Source: Pseudomonas asiatica
GTDB lineage: Bacteria > Pseudomonadota > Gammaproteobacteria > Pseudomonadales > Pseudomonadaceae
Length of the DNA stretch: 64,000 bases
Direction of reading: 5' to 3'
Assembly (NCBI RefSeq): GCF_040214835.1
Contig: NZ_CP157874.1
Location: 3,848,001 to 3,912,000, forward strand
In this document: piece after piece, positions 40,722 to 49,254 of the stretch
Layout of the letters: every line of letters starts with the position of its first letter
Numbering within the stretch: position 1 is the first letter of the stretch
Made by a program: the position numbers and the translations under genes
Notes under the pieces: model-generated
Databases searched by the model: none
What the model was told of the DNA's origin: nothing
Seen by the model: only the letters and a program-made list of their open reading frames with translations

Positions 40722-41061
40722 GGGCAGCCCCTCGGTGTGCGGCGGGCAGGTAGGCGGTCGAGCCCAGGCTATGCATGACCGCGGCTTCGACAAAGCGGAT
40801 GTAGCACACCCGCAATGCACGCCCCTGGTCATGCCCGGCCACATCCTCGAGGCGCTTGTAGCCCCGTTCTCGCAACACCGCGCGCCAGCGCGCGAACTCG
40901 CGTGCCGCGTCGATGGCCGCGCAGCGTGCGGCCACTTCCAGCGCAGCCTCACTGACAGGCCGCTGCAGCTTCAGGCGCTCACGCAACCTGCCCAGGTCCA
41001 CCCGTGGCCAGAACGGGTCATGGCAGTCGGCAAAACGCGGTAACCGAGGATCGTTGCCCAT
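40714..41061 (-). CDS. Truncated P2 gpL-like head completion protein
   Basis: 115-residue protein resembling P2 gpL: DPFWPRVDLGRLRERLKLQR, then YKRLEDVAGHDQGRALRVCY and AAVMHSL align by eye with the phage motif (FFPDID..RVRERM.L, then GFTRLADV, then VFYYERAV). The phage protein is about 169 residues, so the C-terminal third is missing and the head function is unlikely. A strong GAGGGGGTG ribosome site precedes the ATG. It is in line with the LuxR-type gene (11-base gap) and the holin-like gene (overlap), suggesting one mini-operon. Confidence 0.7.
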   Translation of the reverse strand: MGNDPRLPRFADCHDPFWPRVDLGRLRERLKLQRPVSEAALEVAARCAAIDAAREFARWRAVLRERGYKRLEDVAGHDQGRALRVCYIRFVEAAVMHSLGSTAYLPAAHRGAAHD

Positions 41062-41072
41062 GCTTCACCCCC

Positions 41073-41321
41073 TCACTGCTCGGCCAGCATGCCGTAGCGA
41101 ATGGCCTTGATCACCGCAGCCACCCGCGTGGGCACATCGAACTTGCGCAGGATGTTCGACACATGGAAGTTCACCGTCGATTCCTTGCATTCCAGGATCC
41201 GGCCAATCTCCCACGAGCTCTTGCCGTAGGCACACCACAACAGCACTTGCCGTTCACGTGGCGTCAGGCGAACCGGGGCGTCCGCCAGGGGTTGCTGCGA
41301 GTTTCGTGCGTTGTCAGTCAT
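41073..41321 (-). CDS. Stand-alone LuxR-type DNA-binding protein
   Basis: 82-residue protein that consists of a LuxR C-terminal HTH alone: LTPRERQVLLWCAYGKSSWE, then IGRILECKESTVNFHVSNIL, then RKFDVPTRVAAVIKAIRYGM. KSSWEI and TVNFH are typical of quorum-sensing LuxR/LasR/QscR-type domains rather than NarL types. The acyl-homoserine-lactone-binding domain is absent. It begins the minus-strand set luxR-like/gpL-like/holin-like. Its target could be the shared region with the TonB receptor or its own operon. Confidence 0.82.
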   Translation of the reverse strand: MTDNARNSQQPLADAPVRLTPRERQVLLWCAYGKSSWEIGRILECKESTVNFHVSNILRKFDVPTRVAAVIKAIRYGMLAEQ

Positions 41322-41411
41322 GTTTGAACTCCACGGGTGATTGAGCGAGGCATCGCTGCCGGTCTGCAATCACCTTACGAAGCGCGGGTCGCCCTGCTCC
41401 ATCGCTACGGC

Positions 41412-41432
41412 TTGTAAAGAACTTTCGTACAA
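41412..41432. promoter_or_regulatory. Dyad TTGTA-N11-TACAA between LuxR-like gene and TonB receptor
   Basis: Five-base inverted repeats TTGTA and TACAA separated by 11 bases, in the 220-base divergent intergenic region. It could be an operator for the LuxR-type protein or another regulator. The dyad is short, so chance occurrence is possible. Confidence 0.35.
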
Positions 41433-41541
41433 AACCCTCTGACGAAGGTTGCGCGATATTTGTCGACTTTCCTCGTGCTCCAAGCGGCATTTCGCTCGTC
41501 TCAACGCCGTTGTCCATTCGCCTTTCGCCTGGAGTCGTACA

Positions 41542-43608
41542 ATGCGTTGCGTTTTGCCCCCACCATCCTGCCTCGGCCTGCTGGCTGCTTTCGCTGCCTC
41601 CCAGCCCGCCCTGGCGGCACCCTCGGTCGAGTTGGGCCAGGTGCTGATCACCGATGAGGAGCAGAACGACCTGACCGCCGCCAGCGAACGCCTGCACGAA
41701 GTGCCGGGCGCCAGCAACCTGGTGGACATGCAGCGTGTAGGGCAAGGCCGGGTTGCCAGCAACCAGGATGTACTTGCCTACCAGCCCGGGGTGTTCGCCC
41801 AATCGGCGGGCAACGATGGCATCAAGCTGTCGATCCGCGGTTCGGGCATCAACCGCGCACCGGGGGCCCACGGTTCCGGGGTGTACACGATGTTCGACGG
41901 CCTGCCCCTGACCGGCCCGGGCGGTACGCCCTACGAGCTGTTCGAGCCGCTGTGGCTGAGCCGCGCCGAAGTGCTGCGCGGCGCCAACGGCTTCGACCAG
42001 GGGGCCCTCGCCCTTGGCGGTGCAATCAACTACGTCACCCATACCGGCTACGACGCCGCGCCGCTGCAGGTGCGCTACGAAGTCGGCAGCCGCGGCTACC
42101 AGCATCGGCACATCAGCTCGGGGCAGGTGCTGGGCAACCTCGACTACTACGTGGCCCTGACCGATTCGGAATATGACGGCTACCAGGCGCACAGCAGCGG
42201 CAGCGCCAAGGGGGTTGCCGCCAACGTCGGCTACCGCTTCAACCCGAACCTGGAAACCCGCTTCTACCTGCGCTACCGGGAAACCGAGAACGAGTTGGCC
42301 GGGCGCCTGACCAAGGAGCAGATCAAGCACCACCCCCGCGCCGCGAACCCGGCCTACCTGGCCCGCGACGACAGCCGCCCGCAACCGGGCAGTACCTGGG
42401 TGGGCAACAAGACCACCTTTTACCTCGACGACGATGCGCGCCTGGAAGCTGGCCTGGTCTACCACGACTACCCGATGGACCTGCGCGAAGGCCCGATGCG
42501 CCTGAAGGTGGCCTATACCGATGTGAGCGGCACCTTGAACTACTTCCGCCGCGACACCCTGTTCGGCCACGAGAGCAAGACCACCGTCGGCTGGCGCACC
42601 ACCAAGCACCTGCCCAACAGCGGTGCTTCGCAGTTCACCCGCAATGGCGACGTGTTCGGTGAGCGCACCCGCGACTTCACCTACCAGGGCTCGGACACCG
42701 TGCTGCATGTGGGCAATGACCTGGAGCTGGTACCGAACCTGTGGCTGACCACTGGCCTGGCGATGATCTATACCCGCCGTGAAAGTGATGTCACTTACCA
42801 CCCTGCCGGGGGCGGCAAAGTGAGCCAGCATGACTGGGACTATGCACCACGCCTGGGGCTGCGCTATGACATCAGCCCGGACCTGCAGGTGTACGGCAAC
42901 CTGAGCCGCTCGGTCGAACCACCCCATCCCTGGGCCCTGATCTGGAGTGCGCCCACAGCCAACCAACCGATCGAAATGCAAAACCAGACGGCCACCACAC
43001 TGGAACTGGGCACACGCGGCGAATCGGCATTGGGGCATTGGGACCTGGCGTGGTACTACTCGCAGGTTCGCCATGAATTGCTGGCGGTGGAGATCGTGCA
43101 AGGCGCTCCGGCCAAGGAATTCAACGCCAGCGCCACCGTGCACCAAGGCGTGGAAGCCGGCCTCGACAGTACCCTGTGGGAACGTGCCGGTACTGGCAGG
43201 CTGAGCCTGCGCCAGGCCTATACCTTCAGTGACTTCCACTACCGCGATGACGACAAGTTCGGCGACAACCGCCTGCCGGGCATTCCGATGCACTACTACC
43301 AGGCCGAGCTGCGCTATGACTGGCCGAGCGGTTTCTACGCCGGGGTGAACACGCAGATGGCGTCGAAGGTGCAGGTGGACTACGCCAACAGCTACCACGC
43401 CGATGAATATGCCTTGCTCGGCGCACGCCTGGGCTGGGATTCACCGAAACAGGACTGGCAGACCTGGCTGGACCTGCGCAACCTCACCAACAAGCGTTAT
43501 GCGGCGACGGTGACACCTGGCTACAACGATGCTGGAAAGGATGAGGCCCGTTCGACGCCGGGCGAAGGCTTTGGCGTGTATGCCGGGGTTTCCTACAGCT
43601 TCCGCTAA
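41542..43608 (+). CDS. TonB-dependent outer-membrane receptor
   Basis: 688-residue outer-membrane protein. A signal peptide ends near ASQPALAAP, followed by a TonB box-like start (VELGQVLITDEE), a plug domain (QDVLAYQPGVFAQSAG, then LSIRGSGINRAPGAHGSGVY) and a 22-strand barrel ending in the terminal Phe-Arg (YSFR). The plug and barrel resemble FecA/IrpA-type ferric-siderophore or metal receptors; the ligand is not identifiable. GGAG precedes the ATG at 41542. No Fur box could be confirmed by eye. Confidence 0.88.
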   Translation: MRCVLPPPSCLGLLAAFAASQPALAAPSVELGQVLITDEEQNDLTAASERLHEVPGASNLVDMQRVGQGRVASNQDVLAYQPGVFAQSAGNDGIKLSIRGSGINRAPGAHGSGVYTMFDGLPLTGPGGTPYELFEPLWLSRAEVLRGANGFDQGALALGGAINYVTHTGYDAAPLQVRYEVGSRGYQHRHISSGQVLGNLDYYVALTDSEYDGYQAHSSGSAKGVAANVGYRFNPNLETRFYLRYRETENELAGRLTKEQIKHHPRAANPAYLARDDSRPQPGSTWVGNKTTFYLDDDARLEAGLVYHDYPMDLREGPMRLKVAYTDVSGTLNYFRRDTLFGHESKTTVGWRTTKHLPNSGASQFTRNGDVFGERTRDFTYQGSDTVLHVGNDLELVPNLWLTTGLAMIYTRRESDVTYHPAGGGKVSQHDWDYAPRLGLRYDISPDLQVYGNLSRSVEPPHPWALIWSAPTANQPIEMQNQTATTLELGTRGESALGHWDLAWYYSQVRHELLAVEIVQGAPAKEFNASATVHQGVEAGLDSTLWERAGTGRLSLRQAYTFSDFHYRDDDKFGDNRLPGIPMHYYQAELRYDWPSGFYAGVNTQMASKVQVDYANSYHADEYALLGARLGWDSPKQDWQTWLDLRNLTNKRYAATVTPGYNDAGKDEARSTPGEGFGVYAGVSYSFR

Positions 43609-43627
43609 TCCGCTGCGCACAGCTTTT

Positions 43628-43744
43628 TGTAGGAGCGGCCTTGTGTCGCGAAAGGGCTGCGCAGCAGCCCCGGCAATTTATGTTGCGAAGCTGAAATCCT
43701 GGGGCTGCTGCGCAGCCCTTTCGCGACACAAGGCCGCTCCTACA
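43628..43744. repeat. BIME: inverted REP pair, type A
   Basis: Inverted TGTAGGAGCGGCCTTGTGTC units between the convergent TonB receptor and chrR genes, with internal GGGCTGC/GCAGCCC stems. Confidence 0.9.
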
Positions 43745-43780
43745 GGGTTCGTGCGCTCAGCGATGATTGCTCAAGGCAGG

Positions 43781-44341
43781 TCAAACTGCCCTGTTCAACT
43801 TCACCCAGGAAGCGAACTTGTCGATAAACGCCTGCAAGAACGGTCGGGTCTTGTCACTGAGCTTGCCCGCATCGTCGAACAGGCTAGCCGCGCCGCCAAT
43901 GTAGGCCTCGGGCATCTGCATGCACGGCATGTCCAGAAACACCAGCGACTGGCGCACGGCATGGTTGGCGCCAAACCCACCAATGGCACCAGGCGACACA
44001 CTGACCACTGCCGCCGGCTTGCCACTCCAGGCGCTTTGCCCGTAAGGCCGCGAGCCCACATCGATGGCATTCTTCAGGCCGCCAGGTACCGAGCGGTTGT
44101 ACTCCGGGGTGACGAACAGCACTGCATCACTGCGGCGGATCTCGTCGCGAAAACGCTTCCACGCTTCCGGCAGCGCTTCGGCCTCGACATCCTCGTTGTA
44201 CAACGGCAAATCGCCAATCTCGACGATTTTCAGGGCAAGGCTGGACGGCGCCAGCTCCGAGAGTGCGCGGGCGATCTTGCGGTTGTAGGAGTCCTTGCGC
44301 AAGCTACCGACGACCACTGCTACCGAATACACCTGGCTCAT
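43781..44341 (-). CDS. chrR: NAD(P)H-dependent FMN/quinone reductase ChrR
   Basis: 186-residue flavoprotein of the NADPH-dependent FMN reductase family. GSLRKDSYNRKIARALSELA forms the FMN phosphate loop, and FVTPEYNRSVPGGLKNAIDV is the second flavin-contact segment. It closely resembles by eye the P. putida ChrR, a soluble quinone reductase that also reduces chromate and protects from redox cycling. The start MSQVYSVAVV is preferred over a site four codons upstream. Confidence 0.92.
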   Translation of the reverse strand: MSQVYSVAVVVGSLRKDSYNRKIARALSELAPSSLALKIVEIGDLPLYNEDVEAEALPEAWKRFRDEIRRSDAVLFVTPEYNRSVPGGLKNAIDVGSRPYGQSAWSGKPAAVVSVSPGAIGGFGANHAVRQSLVFLDMPCMQMPEAYIGGAASLFDDAGKLSDKTRPFLQAFIDKFASWVKLNRAV

Positions 44342-44498
44342 GGCAATTTCCAACCTCTGCTGGGTAAAGGGACGTTGTAGTTATAGATGACCGTTCCTCG
44401 GCGCTTTGGTTTTTTTTCCGCGGGGCGAAAACTTCCGACGCTGTTCCACGGTCTATGCCTGCAGACATTTCCCACGTAATTCAGAGGTTTCCACCCAA

Positions 44499-44717
44499 AT
44501 GGCAGCAGTAATGGTCGGCCAATTCCACGCCCGTGACGCCGAAGGCCGCATCTACCCCGTGCACGAGTTCCAGGAATCGACCCTGCAAACCGACGGCAGC
44601 ACGCTGGGCGCCCCCATCACCACCTATCGCCTGGCCATCGGCGACAAGGTCAACCACCTGGGTGAAAACCGCTTCGAACTGGCGCGCAGCGGCGTCGAGA
44701 TCATTCGCATTCCTTGA
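44499..44717 (+). CDS. Conserved small hypothetical protein, 72 residues
   Basis: No named family recognised. The product (MAAVMVGQFHARDAEGRIYP to EIIRIP) looks like a small beta-rich soluble protein. AGAGG lies before the ATG at 44499. Its 3' end overlaps the convergent lysine decarboxylase gene by 17 bases. A small gene at this place beside ldcA fits the conserved neighbourhood in Pseudomonas. Confidence 0.75.
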   Translation: MAAVMVGQFHARDAEGRIYPVHEFQESTLQTDGSTLGAPITTYRLAIGDKVNHLGENRFELARSGVEIIRIP

Positions 44718-46950
44718 TGCAATCCACCGTGTAGCGGCCGCTTTCGTTCTGCAGGCCGTGCACGTCGGCGACGAAACCTGGGAAGCCCTGGTTGAACGCC
44801 CGGGCGAACGCCAGGTAATCGACTATCGAGCGGGTCGCCTCGGTGAACCGCTCCCCCGGCATGATCAAAGGAATACCAGGCGGGTACGGCACCAGCATCA
44901 CCGCCGCCACTCGCCCCAGCAGCGCCTCGATCGGCACCGCCTCCACCTCACCGCGCACCATCTGGTCATAGGCCCGGGCCGGGCTCACGGCTACCTCCGG
45001 CAAACGCGTGAACAGCCGCTTCAGCTGCTTGGCCGTGGCATTGGCGCGGTAGCAGCCATGCAACTGGTCGCACAGGTCGCGCAGGCCCATGCCCTGGTAG
45101 CGTGAGGCATCGGCAGACACCACACTCGGCAGGCAGTTGCTCAGGGCGGTATTGCCGTCATAGTGGCGCTTGAACTCCAGCAACTCGGTGAGCAAGGTGC
45201 TCCACTTGCCCTTGGTGATGCCCATGGAGAACAGCACCAGGAAGCTGTACAGGCCGGTTTTCTCCACCACCAGCCCCCGCTCCCAGAGGAACTTGCTGAC
45301 CACTGCCGCCGGGATGCCATGCTCGCCCAGCGCACCGCCCGCGCTCAGGCCTGGCATTACCAGGGTCACCTTCAGCGGGTCGAGCAGCACATAGTCGTCC
45401 GCCACTTCGCCAAAGCCATGCCACTCCGCCCCCGGCTGCAGCAGCCAGTCCTGAGCGGCCAGGCGGTGGATGCCTTCGGCGCTCGGCGGCTGCCAGATGC
45501 TGAACCACCAGTCGTCGGCGGCGATGTGCTCGCGCAGGTTGGCCAGGGCACGGCGAAAGCTCAGCGCCTCGTCGAACATTTCTTGCAGCAGCGAACGCCC
45601 GGCCGGCCCTTCCATCATGGTCGAGGCCACGTCCAGCGAAGCGAGAATGCTGTACTGCGGCGAGGTCGAGATGTGCATCATGAACGCTTCGTTGAAGCGG
45701 TCACGGTCCAGCTGGCGCCTGGCCCCGTCCTGCACATGAATCATCGAGGCCTGGCTGAACGCGGCCAACAGCTTGTGGGTGGAATGGGTGCTGAACACCA
45801 GCGGGCTGTCTGCCGCGCAGGCCGTGCCCATGGCATAGCGCCCGGTGAAGAACTCGTGGAACGCCGCATAGGCGAACCAGGCCTCGTCGAAGTGCAGCAC
45901 CTCGACACTGGCGCCCAGGGTCTGCTTGATCAAGCCGGCGTGGTAGCACAGGCCGTCGTAGGTGGAGTTGGTCACCACCGCCAGCTTGATGCGCTGCCCG
46001 CGATCACGGGCGAGAGGGTTGGCCTGGATCTTCGCCTGGATCGCCTCGGGGCTGAACTCGCTGAGCGGGATCGGGCCGATGATCCCGAGTTCGTTGCGCT
46101 CGGGGCACAGATAGAGGGGGATGGCACCGGTCATGATGATCGCGTGCACCACCGACTTGTGGCAGTTGCGGTCCACCAGCACCAGGTCGTCGCGGCCGAC
46201 CATGGCGTGCCAGACGATCTTGTTGGCCGTGGAGGTGCCGTTGATGACGAAGAAGGTATGGTCGGCGCCAAAGTTGCGCGCAGCCCTGGCTTCGGCTTCG
46301 GCCAAGGGGCCGGTGTGATCGAGCAGCGAGCCCAGCTCCGGCACGGAAACGGACAGGTCCGAGCGCAGTGTGTTTTCCCCGAAGAACTGGTGAAAGGCCT
46401 GGCCCACCGGGCTTTTGCGATAGGCCACGCCGCCGCCGTGGCCCGGGGTGTGCCAGGAATAGTTGGACTGCGCGGTGTGCTGCACCAGGGCCTTGAAGAA
46501 CGGCGGCAGCAGGCCGTCGAGGTAGATATGTGCGGCACGCGCCACCTGGCGCGCAAGAAACGGCACGGTGTCTTCGAACAGGTAGAGGATGCCGCGCAGC
46601 TGGTTGAGCTCGCTCATGGCTTCGGCGGGGGCGTTTTCCAGGGTCACCTGTTCGCCCAGGGCGAAAATCGGCAGGTTGGGGGCACGCAGGCGGGCCAGGC
46701 GGATCAGCTCGGCCATGTTCTGCAGCAGGTGGGTATTCTCGCCGACGCCCTCGGCGGCAACCAGCATGCAGGCCAGGCCATGGTGGGTGGCGGCGACCAG
46801 GCAGGCCTCGGCATGGTCGGCGGCGGCGAGGATGGCAAAGCCGTCCTGACGCAGTTCCTCGGCGATGCCCCGCACACGCTCGCCAGCGACGCTGTCGGCC
46901 TTGATGGCGCGATGCACGATGAGGATGGGGAACTTGAGGTCCTTGTACAT
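44701..46950 (-). CDS. ldcA: Lysine decarboxylase (Orn/Lys/Arg decarboxylase class I)
   Basis: 749-residue PLP enzyme converting lysine to cadaverine with release of CO2. An N-terminal wing domain (IVHRAIKADS to about 130) precedes the aminotransferase-like core: SWHTPGHGGGVAYRKSPVG, FVINGTSTANKIVWHAM, D355 in HFDEAWFAY, and PLP-binding K393 in HSTHKLLAAFSQ. The start MYKDLKFP at 46950 is chosen because GGAGGT lies nine bases upstream; the frame to 47061 reads REP sequence. The order ldcA-dnaQ-rnhA-methyltransferase-gloB-mltD matches that around the characterised ldcA of Pseudomonas. Arginine-responsive control by ArgR and the AguA route is known for relatives, not visible here. Confidence 0.92.
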   Translation of the reverse strand: MYKDLKFPILIVHRAIKADSVAGERVRGIAEELRQDGFAILAAADHAEACLVAATHHGLACMLVAAEGVGENTHLLQNMAELIRLARLRAPNLPIFALGEQVTLENAPAEAMSELNQLRGILYLFEDTVPFLARQVARAAHIYLDGLLPPFFKALVQHTAQSNYSWHTPGHGGGVAYRKSPVGQAFHQFFGENTLRSDLSVSVPELGSLLDHTGPLAEAEARAARNFGADHTFFVINGTSTANKIVWHAMVGRDDLVLVDRNCHKSVVHAIIMTGAIPLYLCPERNELGIIGPIPLSEFSPEAIQAKIQANPLARDRGQRIKLAVVTNSTYDGLCYHAGLIKQTLGASVEVLHFDEAWFAYAAFHEFFTGRYAMGTACAADSPLVFSTHSTHKLLAAFSQASMIHVQDGARRQLDRDRFNEAFMMHISTSPQYSILASLDVASTMMEGPAGRSLLQEMFDEALSFRRALANLREHIAADDWWFSIWQPPSAEGIHRLAAQDWLLQPGAEWHGFGEVADDYVLLDPLKVTLVMPGLSAGGALGEHGIPAAVVSKFLWERGLVVEKTGLYSFLVLFSMGITKGKWSTLLTELLEFKRHYDGNTALSNCLPSVVSADASRYQGMGLRDLCDQLHGCYRANATAKQLKRLFTRLPEVAVSPARAYDQMVRGEVEAVPIEALLGRVAAVMLVPYPPGIPLIMPGERFTEATRSIVDYLAFARAFNQGFPGFVADVHGLQNESGRYTVDCIKECE

Positions 46951-47016
46951 CAGGTGGCTACCTCCGAAGGACATGGCGTCCATTTCAGGGTAGTTGAGCC
47001 TTGTATTGCCTGTGCA

Positions 47017-47110
47017 GGCCTCTTCGCGGGCGAACCCGCTCCCACAGGGACCGCATTGCATTCAAGGCCAGTCGATTTCCTGTGGGAGCGGGTTCACCCG
47101 CGAAAGGGCC
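47017..47110. repeat. BIME: inverted REP pair, type B
   Basis: Type-B REP arms (GGCCTCTTCGCGGGCGAACC and its partner) between the dnaQ stop and the ldcA start. The element likely marks the end of the dnaQ transcript. Confidence 0.88.
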
Positions 47111-47125
47111 GGAGCAGGCGAAAGA

Positions 47126-47884
47126 TCAGCCAGCAGGTGTCTCGGTCAGAGCCTGCCACATGGATGGCCCACCCGCCGACTTGGCAATGGCCGCCAGGCG
47201 CTCGGCATGCGCCTCCAGCTCCTCGGCACTGGCCATGATCACCCGCCCGGGCGCCCGCCCGGTAATACGGCGAATCTCGCTGCCACCAGCACCCGCCCCT
47301 TCATCCCCGGCCTCTGCCCCATGCCCGGCCAGCGACAGGCTGGTCTGGCCACCGGTCATTGCCAGGTAGACGTCAGCCAGCAGTTCCGAGTCGAGCAATG
47401 CGCCGTGCAGCTCACGGCCCGAGTTGTCGATGTCGTAGCGTTTGCACAGCGCATCCAGGCTGTTGCGCTGCCCCGGGTGGCGCGAGCGCGCCAGCAGCAG
47501 GGTGTCGAGGATGGTGCAATGCTGCGAAATATCCGCGCGGTCCTGCTGGCCCAGCAAGGCAAATTCGTTGTTGATGAAGCCAACGTCGAACGCCGCGTTG
47601 TGGATGACCAGCGTGGCGCCCTGGATGAACTCGAAGAACTCCTCGGCAACATCGCCAAAGCGTGGTTTGCCGACCAGGAAGGCATCGGTGATGCCGTGGA
47701 CGTTGATGGCGCCCTCGTCACTCTCGCGGTCCGGCTGCAGGTAGACGTGGAAGTGCCGCCCGGTCAGGCGCCGGCCGATGACCTCGACACAGCCGATCTC
47801 GATGATCCGGTGGCCTTCGCTGACCGGCATACCCGTGGTTTCGGTATCGAGAATGACGAACCGTTTATCTTGCTGCTGCTCCAC
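47126..47884 (-). CDS. dnaQ: DNA polymerase III epsilon subunit (3'-5' proofreading exonuclease)
   Basis: 252-residue DEDDh exonuclease. ExoI FVILDTETTGMPVSEGHRII (Asp and Glu ligands), ExoII VIHNAAFDVGFINNE and ExoIII HGALLDSELLADVYL with catalytic His and Asp are all intact. The C-terminal tail binds polymerase alpha. The start is GTG at 47884, with GGAG eight bases upstream; an ATG seven codons earlier lacks a ribosome site. It is close to, and in the same direction as, rnhA. Confidence 0.95.
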   Translation of the reverse strand: MEQQQDKRFVILDTETTGMPVSEGHRIIEIGCVEVIGRRLTGRHFHVYLQPDRESDEGAINVHGITDAFLVGKPRFGDVAEEFFEFIQGATLVIHNAAFDVGFINNEFALLGQQDRADISQHCTILDTLLLARSRHPGQRNSLDALCKRYDIDNSGRELHGALLDSELLADVYLAMTGGQTSLSLAGHGAEAGDEGAGAGGSEIRRITGRAPGRVIMASAEELEAHAERLAAIAKSAGGPSMWQALTETPAG

Positions 47885-47935
47885 GCGGGGCGCTCCAACT
47901 TGCATCAGTTACAAAGGCCGGAATTGTACCCCAGC

Positions 47936-48382
47936 TCAACGCTTGGCGCGCACCTCATCGACCCCACGGTTGGCCAGCTGGTCGGCGCGTTCGTTGCCGG
48001 GGTGGCCGATATGCCCGCGCACCCACTTCCAGGTCACCTTGTGGCGGTTGACCTGCTCATCCAGCTGCTGCCACAGGTCGGCGTTCTTCACCGGCTCCTT
48101 GGCCGCGGTTTTCCAGCCGCGCTTCTTCCAGTTGGTCATCCATTCGTTGATGCCCTTCATCACGTACTGCGAGTCGGTGGTCAGCACCACTTCGCATTCG
48201 CGCTTCAGCGCCATCAAGCCCTGGATCGCGGCCATCAGTTCCATGCGGTTGTTGGTGGTTTCGCGTTCGCCGCCCCACAGTTCCTTCTCGACGCCCTTGT
48301 AGATCATAAGGACGCCCCAGCCGCCAGGGCCAGGGTTGCCCTTGCAGGCACCATCGGTAAACATCTCGACGCTTTCGCTCAT
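47936..48382 (-). CDS. rnhA: Ribonuclease HI
   Basis: 148-residue enzyme cutting RNA of RNA:DNA hybrids. The catalytic carboxylates are present: Asp in [18 protein letters not shown], Glu in [13 protein letters not shown], Asp in [12 protein letters not shown], and Asp in the final [12 protein letters not shown]. Length is close to E. coli RNase HI (155). The neighbouring dnaQ is a classic pairing. Confidence 0.96.
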   Translation of the reverse strand: MSESVEMFTDGACKGNPGPGGWGVLMIYKGVEKELWGGERETTNNRMELMAAIQGLMALKRECEVVLTTDSQYVMKGINEWMTNWKKRGWKTAAKEPVKNADLWQQLDEQVNRHKVTWKWVRGHIGHPGNERADQLANRGVDEVRAKR

Positions 48383-48395
48383 GTACCACTCATGT

Positions 48396-49169
48396 TCAGT
48401 GCTTTTCAGTATCCGGGTTGGCCGCCGCGCGGTTGACCTTGGCCAGTGGCAGCGGCAGCAGCTTGCCCATCGGTTCGCGACGCTCCTGGCGCAACGGCCG
48501 CAGGCCCACCACCATCTTGCGCGCTACCAGCAGGTACACCCCGCCACCGGAGCCCTGCCAACCGCCGGCCACCCGTTCCCAGCCCGCCAGGCGCTGCTGC
48601 CAGGCCGGTGAGGCAAGCGGCGGACGATAGCACCCGAAGCGGCGTTTCTCCAGCGCGAAGCCCAGCAGGTTGAGCCAGTCGCCCACCCGTGACGGCGAGA
48701 TGCAACGGGCCTTGCGCAAGGCGCCGTGGCTGAAGAAATGGCGCATGCCCCAGCTGCTCCAGGGGTTGATCCCGACGATCAGCAGGTGCCCGCCAGGGCG
48801 CACCGCGCTGGCCGCCTCGCGCAGCAGGCCGTGGGGCGAAAGGCAGAAATCCAGGCCATGCTGCAGCACCACCACGTCGGCGGCGTGCTCGCTCAGCGGC
48901 CAGGCCTGCTCCTCGCAGACAATCTCCACCCCCGGCAGCGGTGCACCGAGGCGCACGTTGCGCTGCACCTGGGGCGCGCTGGGCGGTGGCTCGGCGCAGG
49001 GCCCGTAGTGCACAAGGTAACCCCCGAAGAAGCGCCCGAGCTCTTCTTCCAGCAGTTTTTCCTCCTCCTTGAGCATCAGTTGGCCGAGTGGGCCGTTGAA
49101 CCACTCACGGGCCAGGCTGATCAGCTTGACCCAGTCCGGGTCGGCCTGGGCAAAGGCTTGGTCGGTCAT
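48396..49169 (-). CDS. Class I SAM-dependent methyltransferase
   Basis: 257-residue protein with a Rossmann-like methyltransferase domain in the middle: [20 protein letters not shown] and [20 protein letters not shown] fit the post-motif I/II region of the type-11 family. The substrate is unknown. It ends 13 bases before rnhA, in the same direction, so it is probably co-transcribed. The start MTDQAFAQ follows GGGAGAG. It is divergent from gloB. Confidence 0.85.
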   Translation of the reverse strand: MTDQAFAQADPDWVKLISLAREWFNGPLGQLMLKEEEKLLEEELGRFFGGYLVHYGPCAEPPPSAPQVQRNVRLGAPLPGVEIVCEEQAWPLSEHAADVVVLQHGLDFCLSPHGLLREAASAVRPGGHLLIVGINPWSSWGMRHFFSHGALRKARCISPSRVGDWLNLLGFALEKRRFGCYRPPLASPAWQQRLAGWERVAGGWQGSGGGVYLLVARKMVVGLRPLRQERREPMGKLLPLPLAKVNRAAANPDTEKH

Positions 49170-49254
49170 TGCGCTCTCCCTCGAAGGTTCTCGCACCGCG
49201 CCATCGCGGATAAGATGCCTTCATGTGCCACGCTAGGCGAATCGGATCCGCACC

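Noticed and set aside
39506..41321. Complete prophage or tailocin cluster
   Set aside because: No integrase, terminase, capsid, sheath, tube or baseplate genes are present; only four small phage-like genes remain.
46951..47061. N-terminal extension of lysine decarboxylase
   Set aside because: It reads through a REP arm; GGAGGT supports the start at 46950.
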